Origin: Anaerolineales bacterium
GTDB lineage: Bacteria > Chloroflexota > Anaerolineae > Aggregatilineales > UBA2796
DNA: 64,000 nucleotides
Assembly (NCBI GenBank): GCA_015075625.1
Contig: JABTTZ010000001.1
Coordinates: 186,001 to 250,000, forward strand
Reading direction: 5' to 3'
The notes under the pieces are model-generated. The model was not told the origin of the DNA. It was given only the letters and a program-made list of their open reading frames with translations, and did not search any database. Positions 55,988 through 64,000 of this stretch are shown piece after piece; within the stretch, counting starts at the first letter, position 1, and each line of letters starts with the position of its first letter. The translations under genes and the position numbers were made by a program.

Positions 55988-58921
55988 TCAGCGCGTCCCG
56001 TTGATCGCCCGCCACACCTTTTCTGGGGTGAACGGAATATCATGAATCCACACCCCCACTGCGTCACGAATCGCGCTTGCCAATGCCGGAGCAACGCCAT
56101 CTTTGGGGATTTCCGCCACCGCCTTCGCCCCATACGGACCCGTCGGCTCGTAGGTTTCCACAAAGATCACGCGGGTATCGGGCATTTCGTCTGCCTGGTA
56201 TACGTGATAATCCCCAAAGCGTGTCGCCAGCGGGACGCCCTTTCCGTCGTAGATCATTTCTTCGCAATGCCCGTAGCCAAGCGCCTGTGTCATGCCCCCT
56301 TCCACCTGCCCGGCAGCGGTGATCGGGTTGATGGCGATCCCACAATCAACGGCAAAGACAAGCTGCGTCACCGTCACTTGCCCCGTTCGGGTGTCCACCT
56401 CGACCTCGACAAACTGGGCGGCAAAGGGCGGCGGCGAGGCATACGACATATGGCTTGCCGTCCCCATGATCTGGTGCTGCTCATCCTGATGAAGCGAGCG
56501 CAAGGCAACCTGTTCCAGCGTCACGCTTGAGCCACCCGGCGCATAGACGCGCTCATCCGCCAACCACAGTGACTCTGGATCGGCGGCGTTGAGCATCTTT
56601 GCCGCTACCTTTTGAATTTGCCCCCGAACCTGTTCCGCCGCCCGCATTGCCGCCCCACCGCTGATGTAGGTCGTGCTGCTGGCATATGCCCCCGTATCAA
56701 AAGGCGTCATGTCCGTATCACTCGAATACATAATCACCTTGCTGAGTGGGACGCCCAATGTCTCAGCGACGATCTGGGCGATCACCGTGTCCGACCCCGT
56801 GCCGAGATCGGTTGCTCCCACAAGGACATTGAACGATCCATCATCGTTCATCTTGATGCTCGCCGCGCCCATATCCAGTCCGGCAATCGCCGTCCCATGC
56901 ATACAGACTGCCATCCCCACCCCGCGCTTGATCGCCCCCTCACCCGGGTTGCGGCGTTTGGCGTGCCAGTCAATCGCCTTTGCTCCCAAATTGACACATT
57001 CCGCTAATGCCGAGGTGAGGACGGTCTGGGCAAACCCTTCGCGTCCCTCGCCAAGCGCCTGCGCCAAAAGCAGCGGATCGCCCACCCGCACCCAATTCTT
57101 CGCTTTGAATTCAAGGACATCCATCCCCAACCGTTCGGCAATCTGCTCCATGTGAATTTCGAGGGCAAAGAGGGACTGCGGCGCACCATAGCCGCGATAT
57201 GCCCCAGGCGTGGGGATGTTCGTGTAGACGACATCACATTCAAATTTTAGGTAGGGCGCTTTGTAGGTGGAAAGCCCCCGCAGCCCGGAGACAGTCTGTA
57301 CAGTCAGCCCGTGCGTCCCATACGCCCCCGTATTCCCCAAGATGTAAAGTTCCTGACCGGTCAGCAGCCCATCTTTCGTCACCCCCGATTTGTAGCGGAG
57401 GATTTGCGGGTGGCGGCTGCGAGCGCTGGTGAATTCTTGGGCGCGGCTGTATTCAAAGCGCACCGGACGCCCCGTTGCCAGCGTCAGATGGGCGCATAGG
57501 TCTTCGATCAGCATCTCTTGCTTGCCGCCAAACCCCCCCCCAATACGCGGCTTGATCACCCGAATACGGGCGACGGGCAAGCCAATCAGCGGGGCAACCA
57601 TCCGCCGCACATGAAAGGGAACTTGCGTACTCGTGCGGATCACCAAGCGTTCGTCCTCGTCCCAATAGGTGATGCAAATATGCGGCTCAATCGAACTCTG
57701 CTGCACCTGATGAACGCGGTATTCCCCTTCCAGAATGTAATCGGCGGCAGCCCATGCGCTTGGCTCATCACCGACAACGGCATGAACCTGACATACGAGA
57801 TTCCGTGCGGCGTCTTTGATCCCAATCGCGTCCGGCTCGTCATGGATCAGCGGCGCTCCTACCCGGAAGGACTCTTCGGGGTCAAAGACCGCTGGCAGAA
57901 CTTCCCATTCCACCTCAATGGCGTCAAGTGCCTGCTGGCATAATTCCGGCGACTCGGCGGCGACCACTGCCACCCGATCCCCAACATGCCGCACCTTGTG
58001 ATCCAAACTGACCTGATCATAGGGAGGCGGGTTGGGGTAGCTCTGTCCGCCGCTGGCATAAATGACTCGCCGCACGTCTTTGTAGGTGAGGACGGCATGA
58101 ACGCCGGGAATCGCTTTCGCCTTGCTTGTCTCAATATGAGTGATGCGGGCGTGCGCGTGCGGGCTGGTCAGCAGCGCCCCATAGAGCATCCCGCGCATCT
58201 CTACATCGTCGGTAAAGACAGGGCGCCCCATCGCCAATTTCACCCCATCGACCTTCGGTTCCGGTTTCCCGACAATGCTCGTTGGTTTTCCCTCTGCCGG
58301 AGCGACAACAATCGGTTTGATGCGGGTTTGCAGGTCGCCTCCCCCCTCGAACCCCTCACCAGAGGGGATATCGCCGGCGCGGGGAGTGAACAACCCAGGC
58401 GGTGCACTGAACACGCGATCCACATCCACTTCGTCATTTACAGGTGGGACGCTCTCACCGCGCATGGTAGCAGCAGCCCGCAGGATTGCCTGAACGGGCT
58501 TGACATACCCCGTACAGCGGCACAGCACACCGGCAATCGCCTCGCGCACCTCGCCCTCATTGGGCGTTCGGTTTTCTTGCAAAAGAGCATGGGCGCAAAG
58601 GATTTGGGCAGGGGTGCAGTACCCACATTGGATCGCCCCCGTCTCGACAAACGCCTCGTGGAGGGGTGTCATCTCGCTACCCTTCACCCCGAACGATTCA
58701 AGAGTCGTGATCCGTTTTCCGGCGGCAGCGGCGGCAAGGGTGATGCAGGTGGGCGTTGGCTTGCCCTCAATGAGGACGACGCACGCCCCACACTCGCCTG
58801 TCTCGCAGCCGTGTTTGACACTGTAGAGCGGCTGGCGGCGAAGGGCGCTGAGCAGCGTCTCGTTGGGTTGGACTCGCCAAGTGACCGCTTCGTTATTCAG
58901 GGTAAGGTGAATTTCAGCCAT
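55988..58921 (-). CDS. Fused [2Fe-2S]/molybdopterin hydroxylase (xanthine dehydrogenase/aldehyde oxidoreductase family)
   Basis: A 977-residue single chain. The N-terminal plant-type [2Fe-2S] domain has Cys39, Cys44, Cys47 and Cys59; the second helical [2Fe-2S] domain has Cys99, Cys102, Cys134 and Cys136. After a linker (145-225), the molybdopterin-binding part follows, with GGGFGGKQEMLIED, AYRGYGAPQS and the catalytic Glu in YGAKAVAEIP. The FAD subunit is absent, as in Mop-type aldehyde oxidoreductases. Substrate unknown (aldehyde, purine or related). No partner gene is seen nearby. Confidence 0.9.
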   Translation of the reverse strand: MAEIHLTLNNEAVTWRVQPNETLLSALRRQPLYSVKHGCETGECGACVVLIEGKPTPTCITLAAAAAGKRITTLESFGVKGSEMTPLHEAFVETGAIQCGYCTPAQILCAHALLQENRTPNEGEVREAIAGVLCRCTGYVKPVQAILRAAATMRGESVPPVNDEVDVDRVFSAPPGLFTPRAGDIPSGEGFEGGGDLQTRIKPIVVAPAEGKPTSIVGKPEPKVDGVKLAMGRPVFTDDVEMRGMLYGALLTSPHAHARITHIETSKAKAIPGVHAVLTYKDVRRVIYASGGQSYPNPPPYDQVSLDHKVRHVGDRVAVVAAESPELCQQALDAIEVEWEVLPAVFDPEESFRVGAPLIHDEPDAIGIKDAARNLVCQVHAVVGDEPSAWAAADYILEGEYRVHQVQQSSIEPHICITYWDEDERLVIRTSTQVPFHVRRMVAPLIGLPVARIRVIKPRIGGGFGGKQEMLIEDLCAHLTLATGRPVRFEYSRAQEFTSARSRHPQILRYKSGVTKDGLLTGQELYILGNTGAYGTHGLTVQTVSGLRGLSTYKAPYLKFECDVVYTNIPTPGAYRGYGAPQSLFALEIHMEQIAERLGMDVLEFKAKNWVRVGDPLLLAQALGEGREGFAQTVLTSALAECVNLGAKAIDWHAKRRNPGEGAIKRGVGMAVCMHGTAIAGLDMGAASIKMNDDGSFNVLVGATDLGTGSDTVIAQIVAETLGVPLSKVIMYSSDTDMTPFDTGAYASSTTYISGGAAMRAAEQVRGQIQKVAAKMLNAADPESLWLADERVYAPGGSSVTLEQVALRSLHQDEQHQIMGTASHMSYASPPPFAAQFVEVEVDTRTGQVTVTQLVFAVDCGIAINPITAAGQVEGGMTQALGYGHCEEMIYDGKGVPLATRFGDYHVYQADEMPDTRVIFVETYEPTGPYGAKAVAEIPKDGVAPALASAIRDAVGVWIHDIPFTPEKVWRAINGTR

Positions 58922-59184
58922 ACATCCCCCTACTTCTACACTTCCACGCCCAGCATGAGCAGTTTATCAGCTTGTCACAGTATATCAAGGCACGATCTAA
59001 GGTATAGCTGCGGGCAGGCCTCATTGTGTTGTACGATAAACAGACAGATAAAACGCACCCTAATCCCAGAAAAATACTCCATCCTCACTATTTAGCCGTA
59101 GAGAGCAGTGTGCCGTGTATTCTGTCTCTCCAACGCCAAATCTTGAACTATCCCCCCCCGCATTTACCCTCGATCAGCCGGCAG

Positions 59185-59964
59185 TCACCCTGCTGGCGTC
59201 GCCGTTGGCGTCACGAGAGGCGTTGTCGTAGGGAGGAGCGTCCCCGGCGTCTTGGTAGCCGCTGTCGGTAAAAATTTAACGCTATCCAAAATGGCTTGGA
59301 GCGCGGCACGGGCGTCATTGTACGCTGTGATCGGCTCAATGTAGGCATAAAAGAGGTAGCTTCGCCCATACTGGCTGACGCCGACGAACCAGCCTGCCGT
59401 CTCTGGCTCACCCTGACACTGGCTGACGTTGAAGAACGTCCCCACCCCCTCCACCCCGCCCACCTTGAACGTCCGCTGCCCGGACGTGCCAACGTTGCAG
59501 GTAATATCAACAAGCGTCCCTTGCAAAAGCCGTAAGCCATCTGACCAAAGCATCTCGTTACGGAGCGTCTCTGGGGCGGCGCTGGTGGGGTCGCCCGTGC
59601 GGGGGGGGGCGGCAATCTGCGGGAAGCCCCACAGGACGACAATCGTCCCCGTCCCGTTTGCCAGCACGCCACGATAAATGGCAACATTCATCCGCACCTC
59701 ATCAAGGGCAGTGCGAATGGGGACGCGCCCATAGGCGGCTTGCCACCCCTCAGGGAGCGTCAGCGTCAGTTGCGGAGCGCCGCCCGCTTCCACCGGCACA
59801 ACGGTGGGGGCGGCGGTGGGGGCGGGTGTGGTGGGAATTGCCAAAAGGGGCGAGGTCGGTGTTGGCGCTTGAGCGGTTAGTGCGCTGTGCGGGGTCAGGA
59901 CGAATACCGCTACGCAGAGGGCAAGGCTTGTGAATAAGGTTAGGCGTTTGATCAGGTGGTTCAT
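59185..59964 (-). CDS. Secreted hypothetical protein with Thr/Pro-rich ends
   Basis: 259 residues. An N-terminal signal peptide (about 5-32, ending LTAQ) is followed by a Thr/Pro-rich stretch (34-58) and a globular domain with LTLTLPEGWQAAYGR and a NVAIYRG strand. A second Thr/Pro stretch follows at the C-terminus. The domain resembles small extracytoplasmic modules that start LPxGW (PsbP-like), similar in layout to 38591-39190. No catalytic motif was recognised. Confidence 0.65.
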   Translation of the reverse strand: MNHLIKRLTLFTSLALCVAVFVLTPHSALTAQAPTPTSPLLAIPTTPAPTAAPTVVPVEAGGAPQLTLTLPEGWQAAYGRVPIRTALDEVRMNVAIYRGVLANGTGTIVVLWGFPQIAAPPRTGDPTSAAPETLRNEMLWSDGLRLLQGTLVDITCNVGTSGQRTFKVGGVEGVGTFFNVSQCQGEPETAGWFVGVSQYGRSYLFYAYIEPITAYNDARAALQAILDSVKFLPTAATKTPGTLLPTTTPLVTPTATPAG

Positions 59965-60018
59965 AGCGGGAAAGTATATCCCAGATGATGATCTCTACCG
60001 CATTTTCCACATTTCACC

Positions 60019-60047
60019 TTGAAGACTGGCACATTTTCAGTTACGAT
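60019..60047 (+). promoter_or_regulatory. Predicted promoter upstream of rplI
   Basis: TTGAAG (60019-60024), a 17-bp spacer and TACGAT (60042-60047), 70 bp before the rplI ATG. Confidence 0.4.
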
Positions 60048-60117
60048 TCCCCGACGCACCGAACACAGCGCGTCGCCTTGCGGCGCTCAAGCCCGACTTT
60101 AGAAGGATGCCCGACTC

Positions 60118-60657
60118 ATGAAAGTCATTTTGACCCAATATGTCTATAAGCACGGCGTCGCTGGCGAGATCGTCAACGTTGCCGATGGCTTTGCCCGCAA
60201 CTGGCTGATCCCGCGCAAGCTTGCCCTTCCGGCGACGAAAGCGAACATCGAGAAAATGGCGGAACTTCGTGCCAAAGCCCTTGAAAACCGCGCTGTAATC
60301 AGCCAACAGATCAACGAAGCCTCGGCAAAGATGAACGGTTTAGAGATCGTTTTTGGAATGCGTGCCGGCACAAACAACAAGCTCTACGGCTCAATCACCA
60401 GCCAGATGATCAAGGAAAAGATTCAAGAACTGAGCGGGGTCGATATTAACCGTCGCCGCATCAGTGACCGCAACATCCGCGAACTGGGGCGGTTCGATGT
60501 CCCCGTGCGGATGGGCGATGTCTCGCCAGTGGTTCATGTGACGGTGGTGCGCGAAGAAGAACTGAATGACTTCATCGCTCGCCGTAAGGCAGAAGCCGCC
60601 GCCGCCACCGAAAGTGCGGAAGCGCCCGCCGAGGACGGCGAAGCGGCTGCCCAATAA
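60118..60657 (+). CDS. rplI: Ribosomal protein L9
   Basis: Large-subunit protein binding 23S rRNA. It has 179 residues, longer than the usual ~150. The N-terminal domain MKVILTQYVYKHGVAGEIVNVADGFARNWL contains the conserved KHG and DG-ARN pattern; a connecting helix and the C-terminal domain follow, with GSITSQMIKEKI. The last 30 residues are an Ala/Glu-rich tail. It is not beside rpsF, ssb or rpsR, and is followed at 50 bp by a RodZ-like gene. Confidence 0.95.
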   Translation: MKVILTQYVYKHGVAGEIVNVADGFARNWLIPRKLALPATKANIEKMAELRAKALENRAVISQQINEASAKMNGLEIVFGMRAGTNNKLYGSITSQMIKEKIQELSGVDINRRRISDRNIRELGRFDVPVRMGDVSPVVHVTVVREEELNDFIARRKAEAAAATESAEAPAEDGEAAAQ

Positions 60658-60707
60658 CACCCCGATCATGCGAATGACCTGAACGCGGAGGGAGAGTCTC
60701 GCCCACC

Positions 60708-61652
60708 ATGTCCGATATTCTCAGCATCGGCACGGAACTCAAAATTGCACGGGAAGGGCGTACCCTCTCACTCCGTCAGGTTGAGCAGAAGATTCATATT
60801 CGTGCCAAATTTTTGGAGGCGTTGGAGAACGGTCAGCTTGACCTGCTGCCAGCGTCCGTCCAAACGCGGGGCTTCCTCCGCAGCTACGCAAAGTTCCTCG
60901 GCTATGATGGCGATCTGTTCGTCCAGCGTTGGGATGAAGCGGTCATGGGGCAATCCCGCCGCCGCCGCGCTGTGCGCGTCGATACGGGCTACACCCCCGC
61001 CCTCCCCCCACAGCGCACGGGGGCAACCGGCGCGATCCGCGTCACGGGCAGCTATGCCGCTTACGGCAGCACAGAGAAACCACGCCGCAGCCTTCTTGTG
61101 CTGGTGGGAATCGGGCTGATTGCCGCCGCCTTGTTTGGGGGTATTGTCGTTGCCGCCGTCCTTGCCCTAAATAACGCCAACCGCCCCGATGCGGGCATTT
61201 TGGGGCAAGTGCCAACGCTCCCGCCCACCCCGACGCTCACCCCTGACCCCATCACCCTGACGCCTCAACCGCCTACCCCCACCCCCGCCCCCGACGCCCC
61301 GCCGATCAAAGGGGCAACCTTTGAGGATGTCTCGCTTCAGTTGACGATCCTCGCCCGAACGTGGCTGCGGGTGACAGTCGATGGGGTGGTTGTTTATCAG
61401 GGGATGCCCGCCCCGAATACCGTGCTGCAATACAAAGGGCGAACCGTGACCATTCGGGCGGCAAATGCCATTGGCTTACGCGCCGTCGTCAATGGGCAAG
61501 ACCTTGGTATTTTGGGCGTGCGCGGGCAGATTGTAGAGGAAACCTTCACCCCCAACGCCCCGCTTGGCGAAGCGCCGCCAGCCCTCCCCACTTCAGTCGC
61601 GCCCGCCACGCCAGCAGGGACACCCACCTTTGACCCCGCAGCGCGGGGGTAG
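60708..61652 (+). CDS. RodZ-like HTH membrane protein
   Basis: 314 residues: an N-terminal helix-turn-helix domain (about 8-75, LKIAREGRTLSLRQVEQK then QTRGFLRSYAKFLG) of the RodZ type, a basic linker, one membrane helix (about 127-150), a Thr/Pro-rich stretch (165-200) and a C-terminal DUF4115-type beta domain (LQLTILARTWLRVTVDG). RodZ proteins link MreB to the wall machinery; whether mreB exists here is not known from the window. A second Thr/Pro tail ends it. Confidence 0.87.
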   Translation: MSDILSIGTELKIAREGRTLSLRQVEQKIHIRAKFLEALENGQLDLLPASVQTRGFLRSYAKFLGYDGDLFVQRWDEAVMGQSRRRRAVRVDTGYTPALPPQRTGATGAIRVTGSYAAYGSTEKPRRSLLVLVGIGLIAAALFGGIVVAAVLALNNANRPDAGILGQVPTLPPTPTLTPDPITLTPQPPTPTPAPDAPPIKGATFEDVSLQLTILARTWLRVTVDGVVVYQGMPAPNTVLQYKGRTVTIRAANAIGLRAVVNGQDLGILGVRGQIVEETFTPNAPLGEAPPALPTSVAPATPAGTPTFDPAARG

Positions 61653-61790
61653 GGAAACGATCCTAAGTATCACCACATTGAAAAAGCGGGGTAGACACAG
61701 ACACCCACAGACAGCCCCACCCCCTAACCCCCTCAACCCTAAATGGCGGGGGGGATTGGGGTTCTTCTAGAAATCACTCTGCCATCCTAC

Positions 61791-63311
61791 CTAATTCGGC
61801 AGCCCGTAGAAACACGATGTGCCGTAACTGCGCCCCATCTCCACCCGAAAATCGGCGGTTGCGTTCGGATCGGGCTGATCGATGACGAGTTCCTTTGAGA
61901 CACGCAGCGCCTTACGGAGCGCCTCCAAACTTTGCGGCTTCGCCCCGCCGGTGTAGTCAAAAATCACTGTGTCGCTGCGGTTGGCAAAGCCTTCCGATCC
62001 CAACATCCGTACCCGAAACCCCTCCCACGAGAGACGATCCGCCGCCACTTGATCGTAGCCCTTGTAAGCTAACCCGGCGGCAATCTCCACAACGGGGCTT
62101 TCGCCGCTCATGCGGTTGCGCGGCGGGAGAATCAAGTTTTGGATGATCGTGTGGATCGCCTCTTGGTTGGGAATCCACGCGAAGGAGCCTTCGCCTGTGG
62201 TATACCATTCTGTCATATGGACATTCTGGACGAGGGAGAGGCGCTGCACGTTTGCCGGATCGATGGAGAGCGCCAAAGGGACAAGTCCGAGGATGTCGCC
62301 AGCGGTCATATCCGTATCAAGGATGTTCAGCAGTTCGGGCAAGAGGACGGTTGCCTGTTCTACCAAGCCCGTTGTCCGCGCCTGCCGCCAGATCGCCCGC
62401 AACACCTCCATCTGCCGCCGCCCTCGGTCAATATCGCTGCTGCTGCCCCGCGCCCGAACATACCACAGCGCCATGTAGGGATCAAGCGTGTGCATCCCGA
62501 TATTGAGCGTATAGACCTCGTAGCTTTCGGGGAGGGTGTAATCGAGTTCGGGCGATTTCAGGCGGTTGCCCTGTACAGCACAATCGACGGAGATGTTCAG
62601 CCCGCCGAGTTTGAAGATGAGCGCTTGAAACTTCACAAAGTCCACGCGGGCGTAAAAATCGATACGCAGCCCAAAGTTATAGCGCATCGTCTCTTTCATC
62701 ATCTTGATTCCTTCGCCCGCCCCAAAGCGCCGGTTGCCCTCGTTGACAATCGTATTGATTTTGCGCATCGTGTCGTTGGGGGCATAGACAAAGAGATCAC
62801 GGGGGAAATGGAGCATCGAAACCGTCCCCGTTGTGCGGTTGACCGAGACGACGATGATTACATCCGTCCGCGCCACCGCCCCATCGGTGATTGTGTCACT
62901 CCCCAAAAGGAGGATGTTCAGCACATCGTCACCGCTGCCGACAGGCGTCGCTATCGGGTAGGGAATCGCCGTGACGGGCGTTAGGGCGGGGGTTTCATAC
63001 GTCCCCATGATCACCAACGTTGGTTCGGGCGTCTTGGAGGGTGTTGGCGTCCGAGAGGGGGTGAACGTTTGTGAGGGGGTGAAGGTTGCCGTTGGGGTGG
63101 GGGTCAGCGTTGCCGTTGGGGGCAGCGGCGTTGGGCTAGGGCGTTTTGTGTTTGTGGGCGGCGGTGGCGGCAGGGTGTTCGTCCCCCCCGCTTGGGCGGC
63201 GGCGGTGGAAAGCGCGTTTGGCGTTAGGTGCGCTATAAACAGAGCGCTGAAAGCGAGGCACAGGGTTAAGCACAGGCTCAGCCTGAGCGCGGAACGGCGT
63301 CGGATGATCAT
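61791..63311 (-). CDS. LytR-CpsA-Psr (LCP) family transferase
   Basis: 506 residues from ATG 63311. It has a signal anchor (about 7-34), a Thr/Pro-rich stalk (47-95) and an LCP domain that attaches glycopolymers to peptidoglycan. Conserved features are LNILLLGSDT, VARTDVIIVVSVN with Arg and Asp residues, MLHFPRDLFVYAP and YVRARGSSSDIDRGRRQ. The C-terminal region adds an LytR_C-type domain (FRVRMLGSEGFANRS, about 430-506). Expected location is the outer face of the membrane. Confidence 0.9.
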   Translation of the reverse strand: MIIRRRSALRLSLCLTLCLAFSALFIAHLTPNALSTAAAQAGGTNTLPPPPPTNTKRPSPTPLPPTATLTPTPTATFTPSQTFTPSRTPTPSKTPEPTLVIMGTYETPALTPVTAIPYPIATPVGSGDDVLNILLLGSDTITDGAVARTDVIIVVSVNRTTGTVSMLHFPRDLFVYAPNDTMRKINTIVNEGNRRFGAGEGIKMMKETMRYNFGLRIDFYARVDFVKFQALIFKLGGLNISVDCAVQGNRLKSPELDYTLPESYEVYTLNIGMHTLDPYMALWYVRARGSSSDIDRGRRQMEVLRAIWRQARTTGLVEQATVLLPELLNILDTDMTAGDILGLVPLALSIDPANVQRLSLVQNVHMTEWYTTGEGSFAWIPNQEAIHTIIQNLILPPRNRMSGESPVVEIAAGLAYKGYDQVAADRLSWEGFRVRMLGSEGFANRSDTVIFDYTGGAKPQSLEALRKALRVSKELVIDQPDPNATADFRVEMGRSYGTSCFYGLPN

Positions 63312-63443
63312 CGAATGGTGTACTCTATCATTGACACGGTGGGCAGCAAAACGCGCCAAGTATACCAGATGGCGCAGCGGGGCGATCAACGATTGCCCTA
63401 TGACGGACGCCTCCCTCCCCGCTCAAGATTAACATCCCCTCAT

Positions 63444-63472
63444 TTGCCTGATCGTTCGTGCGCGGCTAAACT
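63444..63472 (+). promoter_or_regulatory. Predicted promoter for the right-edge gene
   Basis: TTGCCT (63444-63449) and TAAACT (63467-63472) with a 17-bp spacer, 86 bp before the GTG. Confidence 0.35.
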
Positions 63473-63557
63473 ACAGACGTTCTCGTTGCGCGGACGACCC
63501 CCGGATAGCTCTCCGACTCGAATTTTCCCCGTGCAACCCATCAGGAGGAACAGAAAC

Positions 63558-64000
63558 GTGAGCCAACGCGACACGTTCATGAAACGCACACTTTATACAC
63601 TGCTTGCTAGTGTCCTCGTTGTGGGGGCGCTCCTCAGTGTCTCACCTAGTCAAGGACAAGGCGGTAATACGCGCAAGATTGCCATTGGCGATCAGGTGCG
63701 GGATACGCTGAACGCCCAAAATTTTGCCCGCATCTTCGCCTTTGATGGGCAGATCGGTCTCCCCGTGACGGTCACGGTGACGACAGATGCGGCGGGCTTG
63801 GGTCTGGCATTGATCCTGACCGACTCGGACGGAAACACCGTCGGACAGTCCGCGCCTGATACGGCGACGCCCGGCACGGTGAGCCTTTCCAACATCGTCC
63901 TCAACGATATACGTCCCTATTTCATCACCGTCTTACGGGCAAGCGGCGTAGAGGGGACGGCGGCGGGCGAATTTTTGCTCACCCTCAGCAGCGCTGCTGT
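63558..64000 (+). CDS. Secreted protein with PPC-like beta domain (cut by window edge)
   Basis: The GTG at 63558 lies 8 nt after AGGAGGA. The visible 147 codons encode a signal peptide (about 8-32, KRTLYTLLASVLVVGALLSV core) and a beta-rich domain starting at IAIGDQVRDTLNAQNFARIF. Its pattern (IGDQVRDTL at the start, then TVTTDAAGLGLALILTDSDG) resembles pre-peptidase C-terminal-type domains of secreted proteins. The gene runs off the right edge, so overall function cannot be judged. Confidence 0.75.
   Translation, partial: MSQRDTFMKRTLYTLLASVLVVGALLSVSPSQGQGGNTRKIAIGDQVRDTLNAQNFARIFAFDGQIGLPVTVTVTTDAAGLGLALILTDSDGNTVGQSAPDTATPGTVSLSNIVLNDIRPYFITVLRASGVEGTAAGEFLLTLSSAA

Noticed and set aside
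57986-59095. Plus-strand 369-codon open frame opposite the Mo hydroxylase
   Set aside because: Antisense to the Fe-S and linker region of a clearly coding gene; no recognisable domain.

Overview
The window is a GC-rich bacterial chromosome segment that looks like Chloroflexota, probably an Anaerolineae-type lineage. This assignment is inferred from gene content and was not searched. The supporting traits are WD40-repeat and FHA proteins with Thr/Pro-rich stalks, a sortase together with LCP and L,D-transpeptidase envelope enzymes, large STAND NTPases, a stand-alone DUF2344 protein, and frequent TTG/GTG starts. No rRNA, tRNA, CRISPR array, phage module or transposase gene was recognised.

Layout. 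1-4312 (minus): leuC, then a class I terpene synthase, then leuD, then the N-terminal part of tryptophan 2,3-dioxygenase at the left edge. 4523-10555 (plus): a 7TM-GAF-HTH membrane regulator overlapping tsaE, a sortase, an MFS transporter and a secreted WD40 protein. 10556-18190: HD hydrolase, polytopic membrane protein, NACHT-HEAT STAND protein, two small proteins, and metK behind a SAM-I riboswitch. 18727-24108: GAF histidine kinase, GT2 and GT4 glycosyltransferases and small proteins. 24120-28076 (minus): FAD oxidase and the dnaX-ybaB-recR cluster. 28144-40092 (minus): uxaC, CoxE-like VWA protein, ccmC-like gene, ABC ATPase with L,D-transpeptidase, nitrilase, FAH-family enzyme, SH3/beta-lactamase-like protein and a PrsW-like protease. 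40486-45522 (plus): a DUF4062/NB-ARC/TPR STAND protein and a NodU-type carbamoyltransferase. 45660-54904: FHA protein, ruvA, Mrp ATPase, GlcD-like oxidase, a BTAD regulator and hisS. 55301-64000: DUF2344, a fused Fe-S/molybdenum hydroxylase, rplI, a RodZ-like protein, an LCP transferase and a secreted protein cut by the right edge.

How the genes fit together. Housekeeping functions (leucine synthesis, SAM synthesis, replication and recombination, tRNA modification and charging, L9) are mixed with envelope assembly (sortase, LCP, L,D-transpeptidase, RodZ, glycosyltransferases) and sensory or NLR-like proteins. The spaces between genes hold several kinds of short non-autonomous repeats: a MITE-like family ending in AGGA(C/G)TTACGCA with flanking direct repeats, three CTAG-bounded inverted-repeat elements, and a palindromic REP-like unit of about 53 bp.

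The most interesting points are the terpene synthase lodged between leuC and leuD with its own predicted promoter; three STAND-related proteins, two of which have lost the canonical P-loop lysine; the metK riboswitch with two perfect long-range complementarities; and the mobile repeat families, one of which supplies the stop codon of a gene.
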